A DNA stretch of 64,000 bases. It comes from Spirosoma taeanense (GTDB taxonomy: Bacteria; Bacteroidota; Bacteroidia; Cytophagales; Spirosomataceae). Below the pieces are notes generated by a model that searched no databases, had not been told where the DNA came from, and saw only the letters and a list, made by a program, of their open reading frames with translations. The stretch's first letter is position 1, and every line of letters begins with the position of its first letter. Below, one piece after another: positions 53,544 through 62,717 of this stretch. Location: NCBI RefSeq assembly GCF_013127955.1, contig NZ_CP053435.1:5208001-5272000 (forward strand), read 5' to 3'. A program made the position numbers and the translations under genes.

Positions 53544-55364
53544 TTGGAATCGGTATTTTCAACGTCTAAGCGGAAACTACTGCTTGAGGTCGCCTGGGAG
53601 GTGTGCAATCAGGTAGGTGGAATTTATACGGTCATCCGGTCGAAAGTTCCGGCTATGGTCGAGAAATGGGATGATAACTACGTGGCCCTTGGCCCCTACT
53701 TTCCCCAACGGGCTGCTGCCGAGTTTGAGCCCATTCCTGACTCTGACGAAACCGAAATCGGGCAGACAGTCCGTAAAATGCGGCAGATGGGCTATGGCGT
53801 CGAGTATGGTTACTGGCTCGTAACGGGTCGGCCAAGAGTCGTGCTGTTTGATATTAATAGTATCAGCACCGATCAACTGAACGTCATAAAAACCCAGCTC
53901 TGGGTGAACCATCAATTATCAACGCTCCACGTTGAAGACCTGGTTAACCAGACGATTGCCTTCGGAGAGATGGTGCGTCAGTTTATTACGCTGCTGGCGG
54001 CTGACCATTCCAAGCGGGTTGATTTTGTAGCCCATTTTCACGAATGGATGGCAAGTACGGGTCTGCCCGATCTGCGTCGGGAGAACGTAAAGGTGGCAAC
54101 CGTCTTCACCACCCACGCGACGATGCTTGGCCGGTACCTGGCTCAGAATGAACCCGGCTTCTACGGCAAACTTCCGTTCTTCGACTGGAAACGGGAAGCG
54201 CAGCATTACGGCATTGATACGCAGGCCACCATTGAACGACTGGCCGCAATGCAATCGCACGTATTTACGACTGTCAGCGACGTGACGGCCCGCGAGTGCG
54301 AAGTTTTCCTGGGTCGAAACCCCGACCTAATCCTGCCCAACGGTCTGAACATCACCCGATTCGCGGCTGTTCACGAGTTCCAGAACCTGCATGTTCGGTA
54401 TAAGCAGAAGATTCATGAATTTGTCATGGGGCATTTTTTCCAGAGTTATTCATTCGATCTGGAGAAGACACTTTATTTCTTTACGTCGGGCCGGTTCGAG
54501 TTTTCGAATAAAGGGTACGATCTGACGCTCGAAGCCCTGGCCCGGCTGAACTTTAAAATGCGGGAGGCCGGTATGGACATGACGGTCGTTATGTTCATGG
54601 TTACTAAACAGCCTTATACGTCCATCAACCCCGATGTAATGCACTCGCGGGCCCTGCTCGACGAGATCCAGGAAACCTGCGAAAGCATCGAAAAACAGGT
54701 GGGTGAGCGCTTGTTTCAGGCGGCCGCTTCCGATCCGCAGGGCACTACCCTACCCGACCTGAACAAGTTTGTGGATGAATACTGGCGGCTTCGGCTTCGG
54801 CGTACGGTGCAGAGCTGGAAAACAAAGCACCTGCCGCCTTTTGTGACCCATAACCTGGTGCAGGAAGATGACATGACCCGCTTTATCCGGCAGGCTAACC
54901 TGGTCAATAATGAATATGACCGCGTCAAAATCGTGTATCACCCCGATTTCATAGCCTCAACTAATCCCCTCTTTGGCCTTGATTACAGCCAGTTTGTGCG
55001 GGGTTGCCATCTGGGCGTATTCCCAAGCTATTACGAGCCCTGGGGCTACACGCCCCTGGAGTGCGTGGTTCGGGGCATTCCCACCGTTACCAGCGACCAG
55101 TCGGGCTTCGGGGATTTCATTATGCAGATCATGCGTGATTACGAAAACCGGGGCATTTATGTCATCAACCGCCGGACGCAGAACTTCAACGAAGCGGCTG
55201 ACCAACTGGCCAATATTCTGTTCCGGTTCGTCCGCGCATCGCAGCGCGACCGTATCGCCCAGCGTAACCGCGTTGAGAGCATTGCTGAGGTCTTTGACTG
55301 GATCAACCTACGTTCTTATTACGACACAGCCCACGACCTGGCCCTGAAGCGGAAGAAACCATAG
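53544..55364 (+). CDS. Glycogen synthase, GT3 (eukaryote-type)
   Basis: About 606 residues if started at TTG 53544. The chain matches glycosyltransferase family 3: LLLEVAWEVCNQVGGIYTVIRSK at the N-terminus, HFHEWMASTGLP, and the C-terminal acidic/loop FPSYYEPWGYTPLECVVRGIPTVTSDQSGFGDF. It extends alpha-glucan from UDP-glucose; bacterial members occur in Bacteroidota. No ATG opens the frame. An ATG at 53522 begins MSQTTNY but is one base out of frame and stops at 53569 (see findings), so the start is uncertain. Confidence 0.9.
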   Translation: MESVFSTSKRKLLLEVAWEVCNQVGGIYTVIRSKVPAMVEKWDDNYVALGPYFPQRAAAEFEPIPDSDETEIGQTVRKMRQMGYGVEYGYWLVTGRPRVVLFDINSISTDQLNVIKTQLWVNHQLSTLHVEDLVNQTIAFGEMVRQFITLLAADHSKRVDFVAHFHEWMASTGLPDLRRENVKVATVFTTHATMLGRYLAQNEPGFYGKLPFFDWKREAQHYGIDTQATIERLAAMQSHVFTTVSDVTARECEVFLGRNPDLILPNGLNITRFAAVHEFQNLHVRYKQKIHEFVMGHFFQSYSFDLEKTLYFFTSGRFEFSNKGYDLTLEALARLNFKMREAGMDMTVVMFMVTKQPYTSINPDVMHSRALLDEIQETCESIEKQVGERLFQAAASDPQGTTLPDLNKFVDEYWRLRLRRTVQSWKTKHLPPFVTHNLVQEDDMTRFIRQANLVNNEYDRVKIVYHPDFIASTNPLFGLDYSQFVRGCHLGVFPSYYEPWGYTPLECVVRGIPTVTSDQSGFGDFIMQIMRDYENRGIYVINRRTQNFNEAADQLANILFRFVRASQRDRIAQRNRVESIAEVFDWINLRSYYDTAHDLALKRKKP

Positions 55365-55373
55365 TTCCTGGCA

Positions 55374-55420
55374 GCTGTTTGTCTTTTGAGTGGGGCACCT
55401 CATTCCAAAAGACAAACAGC
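55374..55420 (+). terminator. Hairpin between glycogen synthase and mogA
   Basis: Perfect 14-base arms GCTGTTTGTCTTTT and AAAAGACAAACAGC, 19-base loop. It ends 8 bases before the mogA ATG and has no T tail, so it may be a terminator or may occlude the translation start. Confidence 0.6.
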
Positions 55421-55428
55421 AATTCACT

Positions 55429-55953
55429 ATGATAAAAATTGGTATTATCAATGTCTCCGACCGGGCCAGTGCTGGTGTCTATGAAGATATACCCGGCAAA
55501 GCCGTTGTCGCGCTGCTGACAGACTGGCTTAGTTGTCCGTGGGAGCCGGTCTACCGCGTTATACCCGATGAGCAGGACGAGATTGAAGCCACCCTCATTA
55601 AATTGGCCGATCTGGAGGGCTGCTGCCTGGTTGTCACTACCGGCGGAACGGGCCCTTCTCCCCGCGACGTAACGCCTGAAGCAACCGAGGCCGTCTGTCA
55701 GAAGATGATGCCCGGCTTTGGCGAGTTGATGCGGCAGGAGAGCCTCAAGTATGTTCCGACGGCCATTCTGTCGCGCCAAACCGCCGGTATACGTAACCAA
55801 ACGCTCATAGTAAATTTACCCGGTAAACCCAAAGCTATCGAGCAGTGCCTTTCTATTGTCTTTCCGGCAATTCCCTACTGCATCGACCTGATTGGCGGCC
55901 CGTTTTTGACGACGCACGAGGATAAAATGACGGTTTTCAGGCCAAAAAGTTAG
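55429..55953 (+). CDS. mogA: Molybdopterin adenylyltransferase
   Basis: About 174 residues from ATG 55429. MogA adenylates molybdopterin before molybdenum insertion. Signatures: INVSDRASAGVYEDIPG, TTGGTGPSPRDVTPEAT and LPGKPKAIEQCL. It provides molybdenum cofactor, needed by the nitrate reductase at 32741, though located 20 kb away and on its own. Its stop overlaps the convergent anmK stop by 4 bases. Confidence 0.93.
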   Translation: MIKIGIINVSDRASAGVYEDIPGKAVVALLTDWLSCPWEPVYRVIPDEQDEIEATLIKLADLEGCCLVVTTGGTGPSPRDVTPEATEAVCQKMMPGFGELMRQESLKYVPTAILSRQTAGIRNQTLIVNLPGKPKAIEQCLSIVFPAIPYCIDLIGGPFLTTHEDKMTVFRPKS

Positions 55954-57146
55954 CGGGGAAAACTTACCTTGCCCATGGTAACGGAGGGAACGCCCTGCCG
56001 GTTACCAAACGACGTATTTCCTCCGGCCAGGCTTTCATTCGCTAGAACGGCAAACAGAACAGCCTCTTTAGCATCGCCGTTGATGCCCAGTTCGTTGGTT
56101 TGGCTAAACGTGCAGAACGGCAATTGGCCCTGAATAGCAGTCGTCAGAGCAGGGTTGTGCATACCTCCTCCGCTCATATAAACCGCGTAGGTTTCTCCTG
56201 ATTGCATAATGCCCCGGATGGCATCAACGATTGTATCGGCGCTGAACTGCACAAGGGTTGCCATCAGATCGGCGGGCGACAAATCCACTGTCTGACTGTC
56301 GGCCTGGGCCGCCTGGACATAAGAGACGTTAAAAACTTCCGGCCCGGTGGTTTTTGGAAACGGCGCGTTGAAAAAAAGGTTGGCTTTCAGGGCATCCAGC
56401 AATTGGCTGTTAACGTGTCCGCTGGCTGCCAGTTGCCCGTTTTCATCATAGGGTTTGTTCAGCAGTCGCCGGGCAAACGCGTCCAGGAGCGTGTTGCCCG
56501 GCCCGGTATCGGTCGTAAATACGGCACTGGCATCCTGGCTCGCCGGCAGGTACGTAAAATTGGCAATCCCGCCCATGTTCAGCAGGATGCGGTTTTGACC
56601 AGATTTTGAAAACATAAAATAGTCGCCGTAAACCGCCAGCGGTGCACCTTCTCCCCCGTGTGCAACGTGTTTTTGCCGAAAATCGCTGAAGGTGGTGATT
56701 CCCGTTATGGCCGCAATATGGTCACCATCGCCGATCTGTAAAGTAGCATTGGGGAACTTATCATGCCGGTGCTGACTTTTTGGGGCGTGATAAACCGTTT
56801 GGCCATGGCTGGCTACAATGTCAATATCAGCCGGTTCCAGCCCCCATTCCTGCAAACAGTTTAGAATCATCTGAGCGTGCAGCTGCCCGATGTACGGATT
56901 CAGTAAACAAAGCTGCTCAAACTCTATTTCTGGCCTGGCAAAGATGGTCCGAATATCAACTTTCAGATTATCGGTATAAGGAATGGTAGCAAATCGCTCA
57001 AGCGTGACGCTGGTAGCCGGTCCACTGCCCGAAATCTGACACAGCGCAACATCGAGGCCATCGAGCGATGTACCCGACATCAACCCAATGATTCGGCGTT
57101 CAGGTTTGCTGGCAATGGTATAGAGCTGTTGAATCTGCTGGTTCAT
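55950..57146 (-). CDS. anmK: Anhydro-N-acetylmuramic acid kinase
   Basis: A 398-residue sugar kinase of the actin-like ATPase fold used in peptidoglycan recycling; it cleaves the 1,6-anhydro ring and phosphorylates to MurNAc-6-P. Motifs: GLMSGTSLDGLDVALCQI, ATP-site DTGPGNTLLDAFARR and YMSGGGMHNPAL. Divergent from the fructosamine kinase; 86 bases separate the starts. Confidence 0.94.
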   Translation of the reverse strand: MNQQIQQLYTIASKPERRIIGLMSGTSLDGLDVALCQISGSGPATSVTLERFATIPYTDNLKVDIRTIFARPEIEFEQLCLLNPYIGQLHAQMILNCLQEWGLEPADIDIVASHGQTVYHAPKSQHRHDKFPNATLQIGDGDHIAAITGITTFSDFRQKHVAHGGEGAPLAVYGDYFMFSKSGQNRILLNMGGIANFTYLPASQDASAVFTTDTGPGNTLLDAFARRLLNKPYDENGQLAASGHVNSQLLDALKANLFFNAPFPKTTGPEVFNVSYVQAAQADSQTVDLSPADLMATLVQFSADTIVDAIRGIMQSGETYAVYMSGGGMHNPALTTAIQGQLPFCTFSQTNELGINGDAKEAVLFAVLANESLAGGNTSFGNRQGVPSVTMGKVSFPR

Positions 57147-57232
57147 GGTTTACGGGCTGGGGGAGGAGTAATAATTCGGCAAACTACCGAAAAAGCGAAC
57201 GATAAACCGAGTTACCATAAATAGCATTTTGG

Positions 57233-58144
57233 ATGAATTTCTGGGGCGACGAGCAATTTTCATTTTTCGAAAGCATTTTGTTTCAAACGCTGGGTAAAAC
57301 GGTTGAGGTTATCGAGATGCAGTTTCTGGCCGGTGGCGACATTAGTACAGCCGCACAGGTGTTTTCGTCGGAAGGTGTTTTCTTCGTTAAGTGGAGTCAG
57401 GTCTTGCCCAATCCAGAATTGGAGTCAGATGCCGGTCAACTAAACCCGTTTGAGGCAGAAGCCCGTGGTCTCGACCTGCTTCGGCAGACCGACGCACTAA
57501 CGATTCCCTGGGTTATCGGCCACGGTCATCAGGCGAGTATGGCCTATCTGATTTTAGAATTTATTGATTCCGGAACTCCCGCCAAAACCTACTGGGAAAC
57601 CCTGGGCCAGGCGCTGGCAGTTGTTCATTCGCACACCCAATTAAAATTCGGGCTGGATTTCGCCAATTATATCGGCTCTTTACCGCAGAGCAATACGCCC
57701 ATGCCCAATGGAGCGGAATTCTTTTTTGAGCAGCGTCTGCTGCCCCAGGCAGGTATGGCCTTTTACAAGGGTTTGCTGTCACGAACCTGTTATGACGCGC
57801 TTTTCAGGCTTCGCGACCGCCTGCCCGCGCTATTACCCAACGAGCGTCCGGCCCTGTTGCACGGTGATTTGTGGTCGGGTAATGTGATGGTAACCAAAGT
57901 TGGCCAGCCGGCCCTGATTGACCCGGCCGTATATTACGGCCTCCGCGAAGCTGAACTGGCCTTTACAAAGCTATTTGGCGGCTTTCACCAGCGTTTTTAC
58001 GATGCCTATGACGAAGCGTTTCCGTTAGAGGAGAGCTTCAGCGAACGTATCGCAATCTACAATCTTTACCCGTTGCTCGTCCATGTGAATCTGTTTGGGT
58101 CTGGCTACGTTAGTGGTGTGGAGCGGGTACTAAAGCAGTTCTGA
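57233..58144 (+). CDS. Fructosamine kinase family protein
   Basis: A 303-residue kinase of the FN3K/APH fold. Catalytic loop LLHGDLWSGNVMV and metal-binding segment PALIDPAVYYGLREAELAF are diagnostic. The N-terminal LAGGDISTAAQVFSSEG holds the ATP loop. It phosphorylates sugar adducts on glycated proteins or amino acids, allowing deglycation. Single gene, followed by the DEAD-box helicase after 95 bases. Confidence 0.92.
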   Translation: MNFWGDEQFSFFESILFQTLGKTVEVIEMQFLAGGDISTAAQVFSSEGVFFVKWSQVLPNPELESDAGQLNPFEAEARGLDLLRQTDALTIPWVIGHGHQASMAYLILEFIDSGTPAKTYWETLGQALAVVHSHTQLKFGLDFANYIGSLPQSNTPMPNGAEFFFEQRLLPQAGMAFYKGLLSRTCYDALFRLRDRLPALLPNERPALLHGDLWSGNVMVTKVGQPALIDPAVYYGLREAELAFTKLFGGFHQRFYDAYDEAFPLEESFSERIAIYNLYPLLVHVNLFGSGYVSGVERVLKQF

Positions 58145-58239
58145 CATCTCGGGCATTTACAATCGATTCAAACGTAATTCAGGATTGTAAGCCTTTATGC
58201 AATTCCGGCCGCAGCCTGCGCCGGGCACAGATTATAGTT

Positions 58240-59646
58240 ATGGAAATTACCTCTTTCGAGCAGTTCGATCTTAATCGGCAGTTACTCAATGCCATCGCTG
58301 ACCTAGGCTACACCGAGCCTACGCCCATACAGCAGAAAACTATTCCGCTGAGTCTGGATAACCACGACGTATTGGGTATCGCCCAGACGGGTACCGGCAA
58401 AACTGCGGCCTATCTGCTGCCCCTGCTCATGAAGATAAAATACGCGCAGGGTGATGCTCCGCGTGCATTAATTCTGGCTCCGACGCGTGAGCTGGTCATG
58501 CAGATCAATCAGGCGATAAGCGAGCTGGGCAAATACACCGACCTGCGGCACCTGGCGCTTTATGGCGGCCTGGGGCCCAAAACCCAGATTGAAACGCTCC
58601 GCCAGGGCGTTGATATCCTTGTGACGACACCAGGACGTTTTATAGACCTGTATCGCCTGGGCGAGATCGTTACCAAAGAAATTCGGACGATGGTGCTGGA
58701 CGAAGCCGACAAAATGATGGATATGGGCTTCATGCCCCAGATCCGTTCTATTCTGGAAGTTATTCCAACCAAGCGACAAAATCTGCTTTTTTCGGCAACT
58801 TTCGGCGGTCGGGTCGAGCGGTTGTCGGAAGAATTCCTGGAAGCGCCTATCCGGATTGAGGTAACTCCTCAGGCATCTACTGCCGAGATGGTCAGCCAGG
58901 TTATCTATTCTGTACCCAACTTCCGGACTAAAATCAATCTGCTGGATCACCTCATTAACAAAGACACCTTTCAGCGGGTTATCATCTTCGCCCGTACCAA
59001 AGGGACAGCCGAAAACATTTATAAGTTTCTGGCCCGGAAAGTCGTCGAGCCCGATAAGATTCGGGTTATTCATGCTAATAAAGGCCAGAATACGCGTATC
59101 AATGCGATGGACGCTTTCAAGGAAGGGAATGTTCAGGTTCTGGTCGCTACGGACGTTGCCGCGCGGGGGATTGACGTAGCCGAAGTGAGTCACGTGATCA
59201 ACTTCGACGTACCGCTTATTTACGAAGACTACGTACACCGTATCGGCCGAACGGGCCGCGCCAATCGCACCGGTGAGGCCATTACGTTTGTGACTATGGC
59301 CGAGGAATACCACGTGCTGAAGATAGAAAAAATTATTCGCATGACGGTTCCGCGGCAGCCCCTGCCAGCTGAGGTAAAAGTCACTGAAACGCCGTTCGAC
59401 GAGCAGCAGGCCATGCTGCGGGAGTTAGATGAGCAGCGCCGAAAAGAAGATCCGACGTTTTTAGGCGCCTTTCATGAAAAAAAAGAGAAAAACTCCCCGG
59501 CTGGCAAAGGTCGGCAAAAAGGTCCCTCTAAGCCTACAGGCACGAAAAGACCGGCCACCCGTGCCACAAGTCCGCGATCAGGCAGTTCAACAGCGAGCAA
59601 AACGGGAAATACAAAACGCTCAGGACCAAGGGGAGGCCGACGGTAA
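58240..59646 (+). CDS. DEAD-box RNA helicase
   Basis: A 468-residue helicase of the RhlE/CshA type. Motifs in order: Q motif TPIQQKTIP, motif I AQTGTGKTAA, motif II VLDEADKMMDMGF, motif III SAT, and HRIGRTGR. The C-terminal tail (about 395-468) is Lys/Arg/Gly/Ser-rich (GKGRQKGPSKPTGTKRPATR), likely binding RNA. It unwinds RNA in ribosome assembly or cold adaptation. Confidence 0.95.
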   Translation: MEITSFEQFDLNRQLLNAIADLGYTEPTPIQQKTIPLSLDNHDVLGIAQTGTGKTAAYLLPLLMKIKYAQGDAPRALILAPTRELVMQINQAISELGKYTDLRHLALYGGLGPKTQIETLRQGVDILVTTPGRFIDLYRLGEIVTKEIRTMVLDEADKMMDMGFMPQIRSILEVIPTKRQNLLFSATFGGRVERLSEEFLEAPIRIEVTPQASTAEMVSQVIYSVPNFRTKINLLDHLINKDTFQRVIIFARTKGTAENIYKFLARKVVEPDKIRVIHANKGQNTRINAMDAFKEGNVQVLVATDVAARGIDVAEVSHVINFDVPLIYEDYVHRIGRTGRANRTGEAITFVTMAEEYHVLKIEKIIRMTVPRQPLPAEVKVTETPFDEQQAMLRELDEQRRKEDPTFLGAFHEKKEKNSPAGKGRQKGPSKPTGTKRPATRATSPRSGSSTASKTGNTKRSGPRGGRR

Positions 59647-59719
59647 TATGCCAGTAATGTACTAACTTGGTTTCCCCATTCGTTTTACCGAAACAAATGC
59701 GAGTAGCATAATCCTCAGT

Positions 59720-60526
59720 ATGAACGTTCGGATGAATCTGGTGCGGTTGAGTTTGGTAGCGTTGCCGTTTGTATCGGCGGCCCAGCCCAGACAGCTTATA
59801 ACCTCGGCGCGGCCCGCGGCTGCTCAGGTCATGAGTCATACTGCGACCACTACGAGCGAACAGAACCATCCGGCCGCCGAGTTATCTGAAAACACCGGAA
59901 ACGAAGAAGCCACCGGTTCTCTTAAAATACAGCCCCTGTTTGGCGAACGCCCCAAAACGGCCGCCCAGATCGACGAAGAAATTCATTTTCTGAACGATTG
60001 CGATCAAAATTTCGCCAGCCGCTACGAAGCCAGTGACTTTTTCGCGGCCCGGGGCTGGGATTACGTCGCTGACAGGCAACTGGATACAGCGGCTTACCGC
60101 TTCAATCTGGCCTGGCTTCTGAACGACCGGAATGCGGATGCCTACTGGGGCCTGGGCGTAGTTAGTTATCAGAAAGACCGGCTACCGGAGGCTATCCGTA
60201 TGCTGAAAAAAGGCCTGAGCATAGCCGATACCAATGCTGTCCTGATGGCGGATTTAGCAACGCTTCTGATTAAGCAGTATCAGCTTAAGCCAGATTCAAC
60301 CGATCTGACCGAAGCAGAAACGATTCTGATAAAAGCGGTATCCCTTAGCCCTACCATGGCAAGTGCTTATCAGAAGCTGGCAATGATCAACCTGCTTCAA
60401 ACCGAATACGACAAAGCCTGGGAGTATTTTCACCGCGCTCGCAGCCTCGATCTGTCGGTTCTGGACCTGACTTTACTGAACGATCTGCTGGCCAAACGAC
60501 CCGACCCGCAGGGAGTATTCAAATAA
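59720..60526 (+). CDS. Secreted TPR-repeat protein
   Basis: A 268-residue protein with an N-terminal signal (about 1-21, VALPFVSAAQPR). From about residue 115 on there are tetratricopeptide repeats: AAYRFNLAWLLNDRNADAYWGLGVVSYQ, then LPEAIRMLKKGLSIAD and so on to about 250. TPRs mediate protein contacts. Found between the helicase and a terminator. Function unknown. Confidence 0.82.
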   Translation: MNVRMNLVRLSLVALPFVSAAQPRQLITSARPAAAQVMSHTATTTSEQNHPAAELSENTGNEEATGSLKIQPLFGERPKTAAQIDEEIHFLNDCDQNFASRYEASDFFAARGWDYVADRQLDTAAYRFNLAWLLNDRNADAYWGLGVVSYQKDRLPEAIRMLKKGLSIADTNAVLMADLATLLIKQYQLKPDSTDLTEAETILIKAVSLSPTMASAYQKLAMINLLQTEYDKAWEYFHRARSLDLSVLDLTLLNDLLAKRPDPQGVFK

Positions 60527-60538
60527 CGTTAAAAATAA

Positions 60539-60564
60539 AAAAAGGAGCTGGCTGGCTCCTTTTT
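60539..60564. terminator. Bidirectional terminator
   Basis: Ten-base stem AAAAAGGAGC / GCTCCTTTTT with 6-base loop, A and T rich on both sides, between convergent TPR and YwqK-like genes. Confidence 0.85.
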
Positions 60565-60572
60565 GTTTATTC

Positions 60573-61580
60573 TTAGTTGTCGGTTTCTTCTTCCTGAATA
60601 ACTTTTTCCTTGGCTCGTTCGTAGATTAGCTTTCCTTTTTCGTCCCACTCGCTGATGACGTAAGGCTCAAACTCCGTATCCCACCGATCGCTGGCGTACT
60701 GCGTTAGCTTACGTCGCATGCGACGGCCACTGGGGTTGATAGGGTAAAATTCCGTCCATCGGCCCACTTTTACGCCGTTGTCATACTTACCCTCTTCGGC
60801 AAGCAGGCCATTCTCGTGAAAAGCCATATAGGTGCCTTTAACCGTACCATACTCGATGGGAATGATTTCCTTGATTTTTCGATGCGCAGAGTCATAGTAC
60901 GTAAGCCGGGATTCGGCCGGGACGCCCCGTAGCCAGCGGGTTTTATCAATCAGCATGAAATTAGGGTCGTATTTTTCCCAACGGCCATCTTTCATGCCCG
61001 CATAATAGTAGCCTTCCTCCACCAGATTGCCGTTCTGGTAGCGTCTATAGGGGCCATGCATCAGTAATCCAGTTCCTTCGTCCTTTATAATTGAACTCGT
61101 CACCCGGCCGCTCCGCTGATAATACCGATACACATCCCGGACGTAAGGCAACGGTTTAGCCCCATCATTATCTTTCAGAATATAAAACTCCTCAACAATT
61201 GTGCGGTCGCCACTGCCCATTTTTGTATAAGCTTTGAGCATAGGTAAACCTTCGTATTCGGTCTTAGCGTTTTTGTTTTTTGTCTTACGAGCCGCTTTCT
61301 GCTTTTTCAGCTGCTTTAGTTTAAGCCCTAAATCCGGCATTATTTCGGCCAGGTAAGCATCTTTCTGCTCTTTCAGCGACGACATCGAGGGCAATCCAAG
61401 CGTAGTCAGCGACGCAGGGCCGGACGAGAATGGCGAGACCGGCGCCCCAGAAGGAGCTAAAACTGGCTTCGACGCCGTTGTTAGCGAGGCTGGCGTAGTT
61501 GTTTGTGCCACCGCCCACAAAACACCAAAAACCAGCAATAAGGCAATAGCAATACAACGCTTAAGCAATAATGTGGGCAT
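60573..61580 (-). CDS. YwqK-like MORN-type repeat protein
   Basis: A 335-residue protein with a signal peptide (about 1-24). The C-terminal half holds antitoxin-YwqK-type repeats: LLMHGPYRRYQNGNLVEEGYYYAG, GRWEKYDPN, KGTYMAFHENGLLAEEGKYDNGVKVGRW. Despite the family name, no toxin gene is adjacent. A basic, coiled segment (KLKQLKKQKAARKTKNKN) lies near residues 88-105. Probably a periplasmic or outer-surface protein of unknown role. Confidence 0.8.
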   Translation of the reverse strand: MPTLLLKRCIAIALLLVFGVLWAVAQTTTPASLTTASKPVLAPSGAPVSPFSSGPASLTTLGLPSMSSLKEQKDAYLAEIMPDLGLKLKQLKKQKAARKTKNKNAKTEYEGLPMLKAYTKMGSGDRTIVEEFYILKDNDGAKPLPYVRDVYRYYQRSGRVTSSIIKDEGTGLLMHGPYRRYQNGNLVEEGYYYAGMKDGRWEKYDPNFMLIDKTRWLRGVPAESRLTYYDSAHRKIKEIIPIEYGTVKGTYMAFHENGLLAEEGKYDNGVKVGRWTEFYPINPSGRRMRRKLTQYASDRWDTEFEPYVISEWDEKGKLIYERAKEKVIQEEETDN

Positions 61581-61612
61581 GACGAAATAGATATTTGGTG
61601 TCTTAGATTTGT

Positions 61613-61620
61613 TACTTTTG
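61613..61620 (+). promoter_or_regulatory. Candidate -7 box upstream of fcl
   Basis: TACTTTTG matches the Bacteroidota -7 consensus; a TTG about 15 bases upstream is a slightly short -33 partner. About 75 bases before the fcl start. Confidence 0.4.
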
Positions 61621-61694
61621 CAACGCTGGATTTATTGGTATTATTTCCTTTTTTCGTAGGCCGGTAGCCCGGCACAGTATCTAAAACAATAGTC

Positions 61695-62636
61695 GTGGAA
61701 AAACAGGCTCGCATTTACGTTGCCGGACACCGGGGGATGGTGGGCTCAGCCCTTGTTCGTAAGCTCCAGGCCGAAGGTTATACCAACATCATTACGCGCA
61801 CTTCTTCAGAACTGGACCTGCGCAACCAGGCCGCCGTTGCCGACTTTTTCGCTGACGAACGCCCGCAGTATGTGTTTCTGGCAGCCGCCAAAGTAGGTGG
61901 CATCCTGGCGAATAACACCTATCGCGCCGAGTTTCTGTACGACAACCTGATGATTGAATCAAACATCATTCATAGTGCCTATCAGACCGGTGTTCAAAAA
62001 TTGCTGTTCCTGGGCTCGTCCTGCATTTACCCCAAGCTGGCTCCGCAGCCACTCAAGGAAGAGTATCTGCTGAGCGGGTACCTGGAGCAGACGAACGAGC
62101 CGTACGCCATTGCCAAAATTACGGGAATTAAGCTTTGCGAAGCTTATCGGAGTCAGTATGGCTGTAACTTTATTTCGGCCATGCCAACAAACCTTTACGG
62201 CCCGAACGACAACTACAACCTTCAGGGTTCACACGTTTTGCCGGCCCTGATCCGCAAATTTCACGAAGCAAAAAGTAATAATCAGCCATCGGTTGAAGTT
62301 TGGGGAACGGGTACACCCCGGCGTGAATTCCTGCATGCCGATGATCTGGCCGACGCCTGCTTGTTCCTGATGGAAAATTATGATGGTGAACAGTTTGTCA
62401 ACATCGGCACGGGTGAAGACGTAACCATCCGGCAGCTAACCGAACTGGTCAAAGCCGTAATTGGGTACGACGGCGAAATTCGCTGGAATACGGACAAACC
62501 CGACGGCACTCCCCGCAAACTGATGGACGTATCGCGGCTCCACGCAATGGGCTGGAAGCACACAACCGAGCTTCAGCAGGGTATCGAACAGACATACCAG
62601 GACTTTCTGACCAACGAGGTTATATATGTGGAATAA
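61695..62636 (+). CDS. fcl: GDP-L-fucose synthase
   Basis: A 313-residue short-chain dehydrogenase/reductase, start codon GTG. Converts GDP-4-keto-6-deoxymannose to GDP-L-fucose for exopolysaccharide or glycan synthesis. NADPH motif [13 protein letters not shown], family motif [14 protein letters not shown], catalytic YAIAK, and [13 protein letters not shown]. Its partner gmd is not in the window. Preceded by a candidate -7 box TACTTTTG at 61613. Confidence 0.94.
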   Translation: MEKQARIYVAGHRGMVGSALVRKLQAEGYTNIITRTSSELDLRNQAAVADFFADERPQYVFLAAAKVGGILANNTYRAEFLYDNLMIESNIIHSAYQTGVQKLLFLGSSCIYPKLAPQPLKEEYLLSGYLEQTNEPYAIAKITGIKLCEAYRSQYGCNFISAMPTNLYGPNDNYNLQGSHVLPALIRKFHEAKSNNQPSVEVWGTGTPRREFLHADDLADACLFLMENYDGEQFVNIGTGEDVTIRQLTELVKAVIGYDGEIRWNTDKPDGTPRKLMDVSRLHAMGWKHTTELQQGIEQTYQDFLTNEVIYVE

Positions 62637-62648
62637 ATAAACACCCTC

Positions 62649-62707
62649 AAATCAGCGGGCAGGTACCCAGGAAGAGATTATCTTCCTGGGTACCTGCCCG
62701 CTGATTT
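62649..62707. terminator. Very strong bidirectional terminator
   Basis: Perfect 27-base arms (62649-62675 and 62681-62707) with a 5-base loop; AAA at the left end and TTT at the right end. It separates the convergent fcl and NeuD-like genes. Confidence 0.88.
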
Positions 62708-62717
62708 ATATACCACT

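Noticed and set aside
60573..61580. A toxin-antitoxin system suggested by the YwqK antitoxin-like repeats
   Set aside because: The protein has a signal peptide and no toxin-like small gene is adjacent; the family name is misleading.
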